Positions 5,119-5,550 of a stretch of DNA of 5,550 bases are shown here, piece by piece. Made by a program: the position numbers and the translations under genes. The notes beneath the pieces are model-generated. The model searched no databases. It saw nothing but the letters and a program-made list of their open reading frames with translations, and was not told where the DNA came from. Numbering within the stretch: the first letter of the stretch is position 1; each line of letters opens with the position of its first letter. The DNA comes from Parachlamydiaceae bacterium (GTDB taxonomy: Bacteria > Chlamydiota > Chlamydiia > Chlamydiales > Parachlamydiaceae), in the NCBI GenBank assembly GCA_013817115.1, contig JACDDG010000182.1, positions 1 to 5,550 on the forward strand, read 5' to 3'.

Positions 5119-5550
5119 ATGACTGACTATTTGCATAACCACCCAAATTTCAATGACCTTATATTGATTTTATCAAATGAATTGTCCCTTAGCCCCGTCC
5201 TTATAGTTAAGGATTATTGGATTATGCATTGTCTATACGGACTCCAAAATCAAAGCCTGAATTTTCAAATGAAGGGAGGTACTTCTCTTTCCAAGGGATA
5301 TAATCTCATTCAGCGATTTTCTGAGGACATAGATATACTCATAGAGCCACCAAAAGAAATATCTGTTCATGTAGGACGCAATCAAAATAAGGATATTCAT
5401 AGAGACAGTCGTAGACTTTTTTATGATTGGCTTGCACAAAACATAAAAATAGATGGGATTGTAAAAAGCCAGCGTGACACGGCATTTGATGATGATAAGT
5501 ATAGAAGTGGTGGAATTAGGCTTTATTATCAAACGTCTTACGACAATCCA
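5119..5550 (+). CDS. AbiEii-type nucleotidyltransferase toxin, N-terminal 144 aa (runs off right edge)
   Basis: The frame opens at ATG 5119, 3 bp after the antitoxin stop, and is uninterrupted to the right edge. Only a weak GGAAA precedes it, so translation is probably coupled to the antitoxin gene. Residues 52-59 read KGGTSLSK and 66-74 read RFSEDIDIL. Together they are the DNA polymerase-beta-like nucleotidyltransferase signature of the AbiEii/AbiGii family: the GGTSLSK nucleotide-binding loop, then D70-x-D72 as metal-binding acidic pair. Residues 26-49, with KDYWIMHCLYGL, form the usual helix before the active site. In characterised AbiE systems the toxin is a GTP-binding nucleotidyltransferase, and related MenT toxins add nucleotides to tRNA 3' ends; the growth arrest blocks phage. 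The target here is unknown. About half of the protein, including later conserved acidic and basic residues, is outside the window. Confidence 0.9.
   Translation, partial: MTDYLHNHPNFNDLILILSNELSLSPVLIVKDYWIMHCLYGLQNQSLNFQMKGGTSLSKGYNLIQRFSEDIDILIEPPKEISVHVGRNQNKDIHRDSRRLFYDWLAQNIKIDGIVKSQRDTAFDDDKYRSGGIRLYYQTSYDNP

Noticed and set aside
5233..5532. 99-codon minus-strand frame
   Set aside because: It is entirely antisense to the AbiEii-type gene, whose GGTSLSK and DxD motifs make it the real coding strand.
1..5550. CRISPR arrays, tRNA or rRNA genes, replication origin
   Set aside because: No regularly spaced repeats, no tRNA cloverleaf arms and no rRNA-like conserved stretches were seen on reading both strands.

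Overview
The window looks like an accessory region of a low-GC (roughly 37-38% by eye) Gram-negative genome, most likely an amoeba-associated intracellular bacterium such as a Legionella relative or a parachlamydia. That placement is an inference. It rests on a large divergent ankyrin-repeat protein, a DDE transposase of a type I associate with those groups, heavy gene decay between intact genes, and an AbiE-type toxin-antitoxin pair. No taxonomic marker gene is present.

Layout, left to right. (1) Positions 1-809, minus strand: the N-terminal 269 codons of a DDE transposase that runs off the left edge. Its frame is unbroken, but the position expected to hold the first catalytic aspartate reads glycine. 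(2) Positions 1036-2730, plus strand: an intact 564-residue ankyrin-repeat protein, a possible secreted effector. Its stop codon is followed by a crowded run of overlapping inverted repeats (2739-2850). (3) Positions about 2870-3660: no intact gene. At least two decayed plus-strand reading frames can be read (3007-3263 and 3307-3508), each continuing across a frameshift. (4) Positions 3690-3941: a small unrecognised 83-residue ORF with a CxxC motif. (5) Positions about 3942-4390: no intact gene, but the minus strand carries a tyrosine recombinase (phage-integrase type) pseudogene, recognisable from its N-terminal DNA-binding domain and interrupted by several stops. (6) Positions 4411-5550, plus strand: a hairpin or operator, a good sigma70 promoter, an AbiEi-like (DUF6088) antitoxin gene, and 3 bp later the start of an AbiEii nucleotidyltransferase toxin gene that runs off the right edge.

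Together, a transposase, a dead recombinase, an ankyrin cargo gene, decayed ORFs and a toxin-antitoxin or phage-defence operon suggest an eroding mobile island. The only pair of genes that clearly work together is the AbiEi/AbiEii operon. The ankyrin gene appears to be a stand-alone transcription unit.
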